DNA of 64,000 nt from Coprobacillus cateniformis. GTDB taxonomy: Bacteria > Bacillota_I > Bacilli_A > Erysipelotrichales > Coprobacillaceae. Position numbers and translations under genes: made by a program. The first letter of the stretch is position 1. Every line of letters starts with the position of its first letter. This document shows positions 15,527-23,626 of the stretch, piece after piece. Location: positions 1,208,090 through 1,272,089 of the forward strand of contig NZ_WSNW01000001.1 of NCBI RefSeq assembly GCF_009767585.1. Direction: 5' to 3'. Under the pieces are notes generated by a model, which saw nothing but the letters and a program-made list of their open reading frames with translations, searched no databases and was not told where the DNA came from.

Positions 15527-15910
15527 TTACAGCGTATCAATTACCGCCGAAAGATAGGTGGAAGAAACAGAGCCGTAGATGAAATTGTCAACAAGCCCGT
15601 CCTTCTTCGCCTGACGCACCTTGTCCGCCAGCTTCTTTTCGGTATTTTCATCCACCACAAGAACGATTTTGCAGTTCGGGAGTTGTGCTTTTACTTCATC
15701 TCGAATTTTCATGCGTTCCTCAAGCTTCCACGGAGTATAGGCGGTGACCTCCATAATCAGAACATTCGCCTGTATATCGAAACACATCTCGGTTGTTTGC
15801 TCCGGAGCTTCGCTTTGATAAACGCTGAAATCCGAATCAAAATTTTTTAGTGCTGAAGATATTGCATCGGCAAACAAGGCGTTCTGCATATCCACAACCA
15901 CTCTGCGCAT
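15527..15910 (-). CDS. Stand-alone receiver-like protein with Glu at the phospho-acceptor position
   Basis: About 127 residues from MRRVVVDMQNALF, chosen for the GGGAGGTGG ribosome binding site. The fold reads as a response-regulator receiver: N-terminal strand RRVVVD, third strand NVLIMEVTAYTP, KIVLVVDE, then the helical C-terminus. The residue aligned with the phospho-accepting Asp appears to be Glu, which in other receivers mimics the active state. No output domain follows. It lies downstream of a two-component operon and upstream of the secreted protein gene, separated from both by terminator and leader. It may be a constitutively active partner or a pseudo-receiver. Confidence 0.55.
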   Translation of the reverse strand: MRRVVVDMQNALFADAISSALKNFDSDFSVYQSEAPEQTTEMCFDIQANVLIMEVTAYTPWKLEERMKIRDEVKAQLPNCKIVLVVDENTEKKLADKVRQAKKDGLVDNFIYGSVSSTYLSAVIDTL

Positions 15911-16020
15911 GATACCACCTCCCAGTATAATACGGTATAATATTTCTATCGTACTTTTATTATACAAAGCGATTTCCTGACGCACATCACCCATATGGGT
16001 GATTTTTTAAAGTTTTTTTC

Positions 16021-16054
16021 AAAAAAATAACCCCGACCTCAGATGAAGTCGGGG
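16021..16054 (-). terminator. Rho-independent terminator of the two-component operon
   Basis: CCCCGAC / GTCGGGG stem, followed on the minus strand by TTATTTTTTT. It lies 17 bases after the LuxR-type regulator stop. Confidence 0.85.
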
Positions 16055-16071
16055 AAACGGTCTGCCTGTAT

Positions 16072-16716
16072 TCAGATTTCTTCTTGATCTTCGGGAATAC
16101 TCGGAATAATAAAATTCTTGTTGGTGACCGCTATGGCAAGGCGGGTTTTATTGGCATAGCCCGTTCTTTGCAGAATGTGGGAAACATGAGTTTTTACCGT
16201 GTTGACAGACACATTCAGTTTCTCTGCAATCTCACCGTATTCCAAGCCCTCACATACGAGCCTCAAAACCTCAATTTCTTTGGATGTAAACTCTGCACTG
16301 GTTGCAAGTCCCAATTTTACCCTCGGTGTTTCACCCGGAAAAAGGTGTTCGCCCGCCATTGTGCGGTCGATTACATCGATCAGTTCTTCCCGGCTTAAAT
16401 CCTTATACCAAAAACTGTCTGCTTTGGCGTCTTTGGCACGCTCAAGATAACTTACCTCAACCATAGAGGTTACAATAATAATTTTTATATTCGGAAACTG
16501 CTGTTTGATTTCGGCGGCAGCATCAATACCGTTCTTACTGCCTTTTGTGCAGACATCCATTAAAATCAAATCAATCGGCTGCTGCTTACACTTTATAATG
16601 GCAAGTTCCGCACTGCTGATACTTGCCGCAACCTCATAGCGGCCGCTGGCGGCAAGTATTTGTTCCATATTGTCACGAGGCATTCTCTGGTCATCAACGA
16701 CAAGCACCTGCATCAT
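16072..16716 (-). CDS. LuxR/NarL-type response regulator
   Basis: A 214-residue protein with an N-terminal receiver (VLVVDDQRMPR; phospho-acceptor Asp in LILMDVCTKG; Lys in SFWYKD) and a C-terminal LuxR helix-turn-helix (TSKEIEVLRLVCEGL, VNTVKTHVSHIL). It should bind DNA when phosphorylated by the sensor encoded immediately upstream, whose stop codon lies one base away. Targets are unknown; the nearby surface-protein genes are the natural guess. Confidence 0.9.
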   Translation of the reverse strand: MMQVLVVDDQRMPRDNMEQILAASGRYEVAASISSAELAIIKCKQQPIDLILMDVCTKGSKNGIDAAAEIKQQFPNIKIIIVTSMVEVSYLERAKDAKADSFWYKDLSREELIDVIDRTMAGEHLFPGETPRVKLGLATSAEFTSKEIEVLRLVCEGLEYGEIAEKLNVSVNTVKTHVSHILQRTGYANKTRLAIAVTNKNFIIPSIPEDQEEI

Positions 16717-18006
16717 TTACATACCCTCCTTTGCAAATGGTACTGTTACGGTCAAGGCAAACACCGGCGATGACTGTATTTTTACAGTACCCTGCAGATT
16801 TATAATATAGTGTTCCATATTCTTCAGTCCGCCTTTCGGCACAATCTCTCCTTTGGGAACGGTTCCGTTGTTTGTAATGCGCATAGACAGGCTGCTGTCG
16901 TCTTGCCGTATGTCAATCTGAAGTTCTGTTGCCCCCGCATGGCAAACACCGTTGGTAAGACATTCCCTCATAACAACGATAAAGGCGTTGTAAACCTCCG
17001 TCTGCTCGGGCATCTCTCCAGTCAATATTATCTTTACACCAATTGCATCTGCATCGTGCATAAATTCCGCAAGTTCGCTTCGTTCCAGCGGATTTTCATT
17101 ATCAATTTTCATCATATTTACAGCTTTTCTAAACAGGCGAATAGCCTCCACAATGTCTTTAGTCGTCTGCTTGTGCTGTAACATTCTGCGCACGGCAATC
17201 ATGCCTGCGCCCATTTGATCGTGCAGCTTTGTTTTCGCCGCAAGAACTTCCTTCTCCTTAGTCAAGGTCAGAACATTATCCGAAAGGAACTTTAATTTAA
17301 GAGAAATCTTCTTGAGCTGTTTTGTCTGTGCTTTTAGCTGCAGATTTTTTTCATAAAGTTTGGTTACATCAAAAAAGATGGTTTCCGTATACTTGCCGAT
17401 GCTTGGCGCAGTTACCTCGGTCTGTGCATAACGCCACACCGTTCCGTCAGGAAAAAGGTAAGTCTGTCTTTCATCGGAAAGTTTTATGACGCCGCTTTTT
17501 CCGTCACATTCTTTGAGTGCCTGCTGTAATTCATTGAATGTTTGCAAATCGCTTTGTGCCAAGGTTCGAAACAGGCGATGCATTTGAAAATTACACAGTT
17601 TAACAATACCTGATGGAGCAAAATAGCAAACAGCGCTTGGCAGGGTATCAAAGGCTTGTTTGATTGAATTACGGCCGAGTCCTCGGTTTTTCTGACGAAA
17701 AAGAGCAATTGCACCGAAAATGAGAAAAACTTCTATTATGCCTGTAATGCACCACAGCGACCACATAGGAAGCGGCAGCAAGGTGCGATACTCTCTGCCT
17801 TCCCGAATTTTTGAAAAACTCTCTGTCAAAACAGACAGCAGGGCAAACAGTGCCAAATATATTCCTGCGTTCAGGACTGTAATCCACCGTTTTCTGCTTC
17901 GGGTAAGAGACACGATAAAGCAAAACAAACTCAAAACCAACGAGAAAAACAGACATACCAATAATACCGATTGTTCCGTTGAAGCAGAGTTATAAAAGGT
18001 TGTCAT
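16717..18006 (-). CDS. NarL-type sensor histidine kinase
   Basis: A 429-residue protein. Three membrane segments fill residues ~10-105 (VLLVCLFFSLVLSLFCFIV and others), followed by a PAS-like region, a coiled coil, and an H-box KLHDQMGAGM, as in HisKA_3/NarL kinases. The ATPase domain carries N-box ECLTNGVCHAG and a glycine-rich GGLKNMEHYI. It overlaps the upstream sensor by 4 bases and abuts the regulator, so all three form one operon. The signal is unknown. Confidence 0.85.
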   Translation of the reverse strand: MTTFYNSASTEQSVLLVCLFFSLVLSLFCFIVSLTRSRKRWITVLNAGIYLALFALLSVLTESFSKIREGREYRTLLPLPMWSLWCITGIIEVFLIFGAIALFRQKNRGLGRNSIKQAFDTLPSAVCYFAPSGIVKLCNFQMHRLFRTLAQSDLQTFNELQQALKECDGKSGVIKLSDERQTYLFPDGTVWRYAQTEVTAPSIGKYTETIFFDVTKLYEKNLQLKAQTKQLKKISLKLKFLSDNVLTLTKEKEVLAAKTKLHDQMGAGMIAVRRMLQHKQTTKDIVEAIRLFRKAVNMMKIDNENPLERSELAEFMHDADAIGVKIILTGEMPEQTEVYNAFIVVMRECLTNGVCHAGATELQIDIRQDDSSLSMRITNNGTVPKGEIVPKGGLKNMEHYIINLQGTVKIQSSPVFALTVTVPFAKEGM

Positions 18007-19664
18007 AACTGTTCACCCGCCTTTCCTATTCTCAGCGTAAAGCACCATACGCCATCCTCAAAGAGACAGTTTTCGCAGGACTCTGTAAAGTCCGCAAGCG
18101 GGCAGCTGCTCTCCACTTCCAAACGAAAGATAACGGAATCGGCAGCACTGCGTGCTTTCATCAAGACGGATTGCAGGTCATCTATGGCGGTCTCTATCAC
18201 TTTCTCGAAAAAGTCATATACCCGAATGGCGTCCTCGACGAGAATTCTGCTGCCGCCAGGAATATCCATCGCACAGTCTATATCCATAAGTTCCAAATTG
18301 GCAAAGGATTCCTCCATGCAAAGCGACAGTTCCGCCGTATCTGTAGTTTTTGACTGTTCACCGATAAAGATTAAGTTGCCGCAGCGTTTTATGTAGGCAC
18401 CGATTACGGCGATTTTTGCAAGCAGACTGCGGCGTTTTTCATAATCTGACCCTGCATTGTACTGAGAAAACAAGCGCTCTAACAAATCAACTTGTTCTGC
18501 TGTCTTGTCCTGCAAAAGGTCATACAATCGGTTCTTTTCCCGCAGTGTTTTGATTTTCAGTTTAACACGATAGTTTTCCTGTTCCAGATAATTGCTTTCT
18601 GCAATCGTCTCGTTGTTTTCCTCAAGCCGTTCAAGCAGTGCGGTAATCTCGGTAATATCCTCCTGCCAAAACACATGACCGCCATCAATGGGATGGCTTT
18701 TCAGTAATGTATTTTTATCAAGGCTGACAGCGGCGGTTTCCGCTTTTTGCATTATTCCTTTTGAAATCTCAGGGGAATTAGCAGAGGTGTAACGGATTTG
18801 ATAGTCATTATCGGTAATTTGTGCACCGAAAGTTCCTGCTTCAAAGAGTGCCGCATACCCTGTATTGGTGGGAATAAGCCCCACCTGAATACAACATTCC
18901 AACATTCCAACAAACATAAGACACTGCGCTGCCGTGATGTCTCCGCCGATGATTTGCATCCACTCTGCACCGCTTGCATAGATAACCGCATACACGATGG
19001 AGCAGGGCAGCACAAGTACAGGCAGATATTTTTTACGCTGTGCCAATCGGCACTTGTACAGCGTGATCGCAAAGGCGGTCAGTGCACAAACGACCACCCA
19101 AGCGATGATAAAATAATAGCCAACCGCATATGTATAGGTTCCGCTTTCGCCGATACAAATTCCTCCTGACGGAAAAGAAAATACAAACTGATGCAGGTCA
19201 TTGGTCAATACCAGCAGCACGCAAAGCACGGGGGGGAGATATAGCAGCAGTTTTGCCCATATCGGCAGACGGAATGTTTCTGATTTACCGAGATACAGGG
19301 AAACTGCAGCAAAGAGAAGCGGTATGAAAAGCATCGGGACATAGTAGCCGTACCATAAATGCCGTATCACATTGGGAGAAGCGACGAAATGATATTTCAG
19401 CGTTCGCAGCATAAACCAAAAAACAGCCAAAAATGAGACACCGACCATATAGCGTCGTACAGGTGCATAAAGGATACGCCTGTAAACAGAAATTCCCCAT
19501 CCGATATACAGGGCAATATAGATCAGCGAGCGGGCGATCCCACCCGGAACTCTCAAGATATCAAACTTTCCCAAAACTCGTAAAACGACAGCGCAGGCGA
19601 TTAAGGCTGCAACAACGATTGCAGTATAGTACTTTCTGTTTTCCGATTTTGCCACACAAGCCAC
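18003..19664 (-). CDS. 7TM sensor protein with degenerate kinase-like C-terminus
   Basis: A 553-residue protein. Residues ~10-245 contain about seven hydrophobic segments, as in histidine-kinase N-terminal 7TM modules; a PAS-like region follows (YQIRYTSANSPEISKGIM), then a coiled coil and a C-terminal domain. No phospho-accepting His box or clear ATPase N-box is visible, so it probably senses a signal and controls the following kinase rather than acting as a kinase itself. It overlaps the next gene by 4 bases. The division of labour is inferred. Confidence 0.65.
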   Translation of the reverse strand: MACVAKSENRKYYTAIVVAALIACAVVLRVLGKFDILRVPGGIARSLIYIALYIGWGISVYRRILYAPVRRYMVGVSFLAVFWFMLRTLKYHFVASPNVIRHLWYGYYVPMLFIPLLFAAVSLYLGKSETFRLPIWAKLLLYLPPVLCVLLVLTNDLHQFVFSFPSGGICIGESGTYTYAVGYYFIIAWVVVCALTAFAITLYKCRLAQRKKYLPVLVLPCSIVYAVIYASGAEWMQIIGGDITAAQCLMFVGMLECCIQVGLIPTNTGYAALFEAGTFGAQITDNDYQIRYTSANSPEISKGIMQKAETAAVSLDKNTLLKSHPIDGGHVFWQEDITEITALLERLEENNETIAESNYLEQENYRVKLKIKTLREKNRLYDLLQDKTAEQVDLLERLFSQYNAGSDYEKRRSLLAKIAVIGAYIKRCGNLIFIGEQSKTTDTAELSLCMEESFANLELMDIDCAMDIPGGSRILVEDAIRVYDFFEKVIETAIDDLQSVLMKARSAADSVIFRLEVESSCPLADFTESCENCLFEDGVWCFTLRIGKAGEQL

Positions 19665-19694
19665 CTCACTTTTTCTTTGCTTGATAGGGATTAT

Positions 19695-19734
19695 TTGTTG
19701 GTTACATAGTAACCAACAAGGGGATATCCCCTTG
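19695..19734. promoter_or_regulatory. Two overlapping perfect palindromes upstream of the sensor operon
   Basis: TTGTTGGTTAC-ATA-GTAACCAACAA (19695-19719) runs into CAAGGGGATATCCCCTTG (19717-19734). They lie between the sensor operon and the truncated restriction gene. They could be operators, a terminator pair or a recombination site. Confidence 0.55.
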
Positions 19735-19783
19735 AAAATTTTTATTTTCCCTTACCTTTCGGAATTAGGTACATTTACTCAAA

Positions 19784-20029
19784 TTAAAGTATAGCATAAA
19801 TAGTTTTCAATGTCTGTTCCGCTTCTCCTGCGTGGGTAGGATTAAGCCGTGCGAACTGCTCCTTGAAAACGTTAATTAAGATATTGGTATCAGGGTCATA
19901 TACTGTGCCTGCCATATCTTCAGTTATTTTCCCGAAATAGGTATAACCAAGGCGTGTCAAATGAACCATTGCTGGCATTTGAACACGGGTAGCTTCGTTA
20001 AACATATTTTTCTTACCACTTGCCGCCAT
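19784..20029 (-). pseudogene. hsdR: Truncated type I restriction enzyme R subunit (hsdR N-terminus)
   Basis: The 81 residues NMFNEATRVQMPAMVHLTRL and YFGKITEDMAGTVYDPDTNI match the N-terminal start of HsdR proteins, normally ~1000 residues. The frame ends at AIL-stop, just before the double palindrome and the sensor operon, so the nuclease and helicase domains are missing. A Cro/C1-type gene typical of hsd loci lies directly upstream. Insertion or deletion at ~19.78 kb has removed the rest of the locus. Confidence 0.7.
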
Positions 20030-20046
20030 CTTCAGACCTCCTCATA

Positions 20047-20253
20047 TCATTCGTCTAATATGACTTCACATACATCGCCAATATCACAATGAAATACTTT
20101 GCAAATTCTCATAAGCACATCAAGGGATACTGTTTCATTCTTATTTAATTTTGTTGCAACAGACGATGAAATCTCCGCAGCACGCATTAAATCTTGTCTT
20201 TTCATTTGATTATCAATCATAAGTTTTTGAAGTTTGTTGTAGCTTATTCTCAT
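20047..20253 (-). CDS. Cro/C1-type helix-turn-helix regulator
   Basis: A 68-residue protein made almost entirely of one XRE helix-turn-helix (LMRAAEISSSVATKLNKNET). Such short regulators precede type I restriction operons and control them; the truncated hsdR follows 17 bases downstream. With the restriction gene lost it may be an orphan. Confidence 0.8.
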   Translation of the reverse strand: MRISYNKLQKLMIDNQMKRQDLMRAAEISSSVATKLNKNETVSLDVLMRICKVFHCDIGDVCEVILDE

Positions 20254-20479
20254 CTGTAACGCTCCTTCGTATTCTCCGTTCCTTTTGGTTACAGTTACTC
20301 ATTTAACATTATACTATGAATAATCTATTTTTTCAAGATATAGGGATTTATTCGCAACTCCTATCCGACAAGATGTCACTTTTTACAAACACCTAATACA
20401 ATTCTTTTAAAGAATAATAAACCTAGATTGAAAAATTAAACCTGTACTTTGACAACTGAAAATGGCTAAAAAAGTCTAA

Positions 20480-21964
20480 TTTACTTTTGCAATGGCTTCT
20501 TCTGGCAGACATGATATAGTTAAGATATCGATTGCTATCTGCTAGAAAGGGGCAGATATGACTTATTACAAAAAAGAAGGACAGATGGATCTGTCTGACA
20601 GGATTGCGATAGAAACCGGAATTAGCAGTAAAGATTCCTTCAAAAAAATAGGAAAACTACTCCATCGTCATCCGTCAACAATTGCACATGAGATTAAAGA
20701 AAATCGTACATTCATTCCGGGTAACTATTTTCTAAGAAAGGACTGCAGATTTGTAAGACAGTATGTACAGCATCACGTTTGTGGAGATGAGTCCTGCGAA
20801 GAAAACTGTTGTAGATGCCGAAGTGTGGACTGCCAGAAATACTGCGGTAAATATGTATCCCGGGCATGCCATAAATTCGAAAAGCCTCCATATGTGTGTA
20901 ATAACTGTTCAGAGAAAAAGCTTTGTTCAAAAGACAAATATATTTACAGTGCAAAGCATGCTGATGCAACTGTCACACGAAGACGAAGCGAAAGCAGACA
21001 GGGAGTTCGCATTTCTGATGAAAAGAAATCTGAAATGGATGAACTGATTACCAAACTTGTTAAAAAGGGACAGCCTCTTACCCACATATATGCTGAGCAT
21101 GAAAATGAAATACCAGTATGTTTGCGGACTCTCTATAATTACATAGATGATGGTGAGTTGACAGTCAAAAACATAGACCTGCGTAGAAAAACCGGGTATA
21201 AGAAACGAGGAAAAGGGTATCAGCCACCTCTTGGATTTGCAAATATAGAATTCCGCCAAGGCAGAACTTACACTGATTTTGAGTATGCGATGAAAGTAAA
21301 GTATACAGAAGATGAAGTGGTAGAAATGGATACTGTAAAAGGTGTGAGAGAACAAGGGAAAAGGCTTCTTACAATGATATTTAGGAAGAACAATGTAATG
21401 CTACTTTTTCTTATGCCAGATGGGAAAGCAGAATCTGTAAAAAGAGTGTTTGACTATCTTGAGTCAGGGCTTGGAATAGAAGTATTTAGAAGATTATTTC
21501 CAGTTATATTGACTGACAATGGCAGCGAATTCAAGAAAGTTGATGAGCTGGAGCTTACAACTGATGAGGACGGCTTTCTGATTTACAGAACAAGTCTTTA
21601 TTACTGTGATCCAATGGCTTCATGGCAAAAAGGATGTATCGAGAAAAACCATGAATTTATTCGTTATGCGATTCCTAAAAAGAAAAGCTTAAATTCTTAT
21701 AATCAGGATGACATCACTAAGCTCATGAATCACATCAATAGCGTGAAACGACCTGGACTTGGAAATAAAAGTCCATATGAGTTGGTTGAGGAAGATGATG
21801 AAGATTTTCAAGAATTAATGAGATTTTTAAAAATGCACCTCATCCCGCCAGATGAAGTGCATTTGATGCCAGACTTATTTGTTAAAAAGTAATTAAAAGA
21901 CTTAAATGCAGGTAGTAATCGATTGTCAATAGGTGTTATTAGACGGGTCGCGTTTACTTTTGCA
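20480..21964 (+). mobile_element. IS30-family insertion sequence
   Basis: One transposase gene bounded by an inverted repeat, ATCGATTGCTATCTGC (20527-20542) against the complement of 21908-21923 (14 of 16 match). Outside these lies a 12-bp direct repeat TTTACTTTTGCA at 20480-20491 and 21953-21964. IS30 elements usually make only 2-3 bp duplications, so the exact ends are uncertain. The intact gene on the plus strand, in a region otherwise on the minus strand, shows a separate insertion. Confidence 0.65.
20558..21892 (+). CDS. IS30-family transposase
   Basis: A 444-residue DDE transposase. The N-terminal helix-turn-helix matches IS30 (KIGKLLHRHPSTIAHEIKEN). A Cys-rich zinc-binding segment follows at residues ~75-130 (CGDESCEENCCRC). 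The catalytic triad is D in EMDTVKG, D in LTDNGSEF and E in GCIEKNHEFIRY, 33-34 residues on. The frame is intact, so it may be active. AGAAAGGGGC provides the ribosome binding site. Confidence 0.9.
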   Translation: MTYYKKEGQMDLSDRIAIETGISSKDSFKKIGKLLHRHPSTIAHEIKENRTFIPGNYFLRKDCRFVRQYVQHHVCGDESCEENCCRCRSVDCQKYCGKYVSRACHKFEKPPYVCNNCSEKKLCSKDKYIYSAKHADATVTRRRSESRQGVRISDEKKSEMDELITKLVKKGQPLTHIYAEHENEIPVCLRTLYNYIDDGELTVKNIDLRRKTGYKKRGKGYQPPLGFANIEFRQGRTYTDFEYAMKVKYTEDEVVEMDTVKGVREQGKRLLTMIFRKNNVMLLFLMPDGKAESVKRVFDYLESGLGIEVFRRLFPVILTDNGSEFKKVDELELTTDEDGFLIYRTSLYYCDPMASWQKGCIEKNHEFIRYAIPKKKSLNSYNQDDITKLMNHINSVKRPGLGNKSPYELVEEDDEDFQELMRFLKMHLIPPDEVHLMPDLFVKK

Positions 21965-22174
21965 TAAGAATTAGCCAGCCGTCTGTTTGCTATGCAATTT
22001 TTGATATACCCGCTGTCTGGAATATGCTAATTATAGCACCTTTCAGAAAGAAGGCACAACAATATAAGTCGAAATTGGGGGCGAAAATCGATTTTGTGTA
22101 ATCAGACGATATTTCAGTCAAGTTTTAGTTTTTCATTCAAGGAAAGAATAATAAAAAAGAGATGCCGAAGCACC

Positions 22175-22390
22175 TCAATTATACATTCTATTATTAACAT
22201 TCAATGCAATCATTGCTATGACCTTTTCTATCGGCGGCTCTTTTCCGTCCGGTGCAACTGCTTTCCAAAAAGCGATTGCTTCCGGTTCAGCACTTTTCAT
22301 TGCTTCCCGAATGGCAAACTGCATTTCCTCTTTTACTGCTTTTTCGGTTGTTCCATTTTCTTTCGCTATTTGTCTGAAAATGTCGTTCAC
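22175..22390 (-). CDS. Small Spo0A C-terminal-domain-like protein
   Basis: A 71-residue protein. IAKENGTTEKAVKEEMQFAI and IEKVIAMIALNVNNRM align with the DNA-binding end of Spo0A. Proteins of this size and type recur near the accessory end of Tn1549-like ICEs; their role is unknown, with DNA binding likely. Its upstream region has the motif AACTATCAGTGAT, also found near the neighbouring Cro/C1-type gene. Confidence 0.6.
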   Translation of the reverse strand: MNDIFRQIAKENGTTEKAVKEEMQFAIREAMKSAEPEAIAFWKAVAPDGKEPPIEKVIAMIALNVNNRMYN

Positions 22391-22423
22391 TTCTACTTCC
22401 TCCTATGTCTATTAGTATGTGTC

Positions 22424-22440
22424 TATCACTGATAGTTGTT
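22424..22440 (-). promoter_or_regulatory. Candidate operator upstream of the Spo0A-like gene
   Basis: On the minus strand AACTATCAGTGATAG. The core AACTATYAGTGAT recurs at 22968-22980 on the plus strand in the divergent promoter region of the Cro/C1-type gene, which suggests one repressor acting at both places. Confidence 0.4.
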
Positions 22441-22545
22441 GTTATAGCATATTCTCTCTGTCGAAGTCCCGAAAAATTTGTCGATAGCAGAAATTTTTTA
22501 TACCGAAAAAAAGAAAGCTCGTCGATTAGGACGAACTTCTGTGTT

Positions 22546-22884
22546 TTATGGAAGTATTTGCTTTGACTGCTTCACAAGTGTATCTATGACTTCATAAATT
22601 CTGTTTCTATCTTCAGGAGCAAGTTTTTCAAGCTTCTCATTCAGCATTGAGTTCTTGACTGTATATCCCGTTTCCAGAACATCTGTAAGAACCATATCCG
22701 ATGATACACCTAAAGCATTTACTATCTTTATGAAAGTTTCGAGTGACGGAATTTTCTCTCCACGCTCAACCATACCAATATAATTTGTTGTCAAATCTGT
22801 TTTCTCAGCCAAATCTTCTTGGCGTAATTTCCTCGCAAGTCGGAACTTTCTTATATTCTTGCCGATTGTATCGAGCTTCATCAC
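22546..22884 (-). CDS. Cro/C1-type transcriptional regulator
   Basis: A 112-residue protein with an N-terminal XRE helix-turn-helix (DLAEKTDLTTNYIGMVERGE) and a helical C-terminal dimerisation part (EKLEKLAPEDRNRIYEVID). It is divergent from the plus-strand gene at 23108. The shared spacer has ACTAATAGT and ACTATTAGT in inverted orientation. It probably represses both itself and its neighbours. Confidence 0.85.
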   Translation of the reverse strand: MMKLDTIGKNIRKFRLARKLRQEDLAEKTDLTTNYIGMVERGEKIPSLETFIKIVNALGVSSDMVLTDVLETGYTVKNSMLNEKLEKLAPEDRNRIYEVIDTLVKQSKQILP

Positions 22885-22910
22885 ATCACCTCCCTTAGTG
22901 TGTTTCCATA

Positions 22911-22980
22911 ACTAATAGTATAGGTTAAGTCGATTTCAAATCACACGCACCCAAAGGAAGTTAAACCAACTATTAGTGAT
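22911..22980. promoter_or_regulatory. Divergent promoter region with inverted operator half-sites
   Basis: ACTAATAGT at 22911-22919 and ACTATTAGT at 22969-22977 form a 9-bp inverted repeat around the start of the Cro/C1-type gene transcript. The right half extends to AACTATTAGTGAT. Confidence 0.45.
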
Positions 22981-23107
22981 GATTCCCAACTATTTTTATG
23001 TTATACTACAAAAGTAGTAATTCATGATTGTTAATGGCGAAAGACAAATCACAACCCAAGAGCCAAGTCAAACAATCTCCATAGAAGAAACTTAGGGGTA
23101 AAAAGGA

Positions 23108-23560
23108 ATGGACGAACAAAAGATAATATTCAGTAATCGGTTTGAAAAAGAGAAATTTGAGGATTACAAAACAGATTTGGGAACTGGCAACACAATCACT
23201 CCTGACTTTACGGAAGCTGATGATTTTTTGAAATTCATACAGAAGAACCGCAGAAGTGTTCCAAGTAAAGAACGAATTGCTGATAAGGACAAATTCATCA
23301 AGACCGTTTACGAGTTATCCAACAGCTTTGAAATTGACGCTGACCTGATAGAATTTGCCGAGGGATATATCGCTAACATCTATGTAGATTATGCCTGCTA
23401 CACTGGATATATCAAGAAGCTGTTAGCAATTCTTTTTATCCTTGCCGATGATATTTCCTTTTTAGACGGCAGTAAAGAAAATGCCGATATGCTTTTCAGC
23501 TTCACTTATCACACACACCATATTTTCCTGAATAACAGAGAAACAACCGATTTCTCATAA
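23108..23560 (+). CDS. Conserved ICE protein of unknown function
   Basis: A 150-residue soluble acidic protein, mostly helical, with an AGGGGTAAAAAGG-type ribosome binding site. No motif that I recognise. It is the only plus-strand gene in the ICE core and has its own promoter region, shared with the divergent Cro/C1-type gene, and its own double terminator. This isolation suggests separate control, perhaps an immunity or exclusion function, but that is a guess from position. Confidence 0.5.
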   Translation: MDEQKIIFSNRFEKEKFEDYKTDLGTGNTITPDFTEADDFLKFIQKNRRSVPSKERIADKDKFIKTVYELSNSFEIDADLIEFAEGYIANIYVDYACYTGYIKKLLAILFILADDISFLDGSKENADMLFSFTYHTHHIFLNNRETTDFS

Positions 23561-23567
23561 TGTACCC

Positions 23568-23626
23568 GATGGCTACTCAACTGAGCAGCCATCTTTTCGA
23601 TTTTCCAGACACCGTCTGGAATTTTT
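23568..23626 (+). terminator. Tandem terminators between convergent genes
   Basis: GATGGCTACTCA / TGAGCAGCCATC followed by TTTTCG, then CCAGAC-ACC-GTCTGG followed by AATTTTT. They end the plus-strand gene; the first stem could also work in the other direction. Confidence 0.75.
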
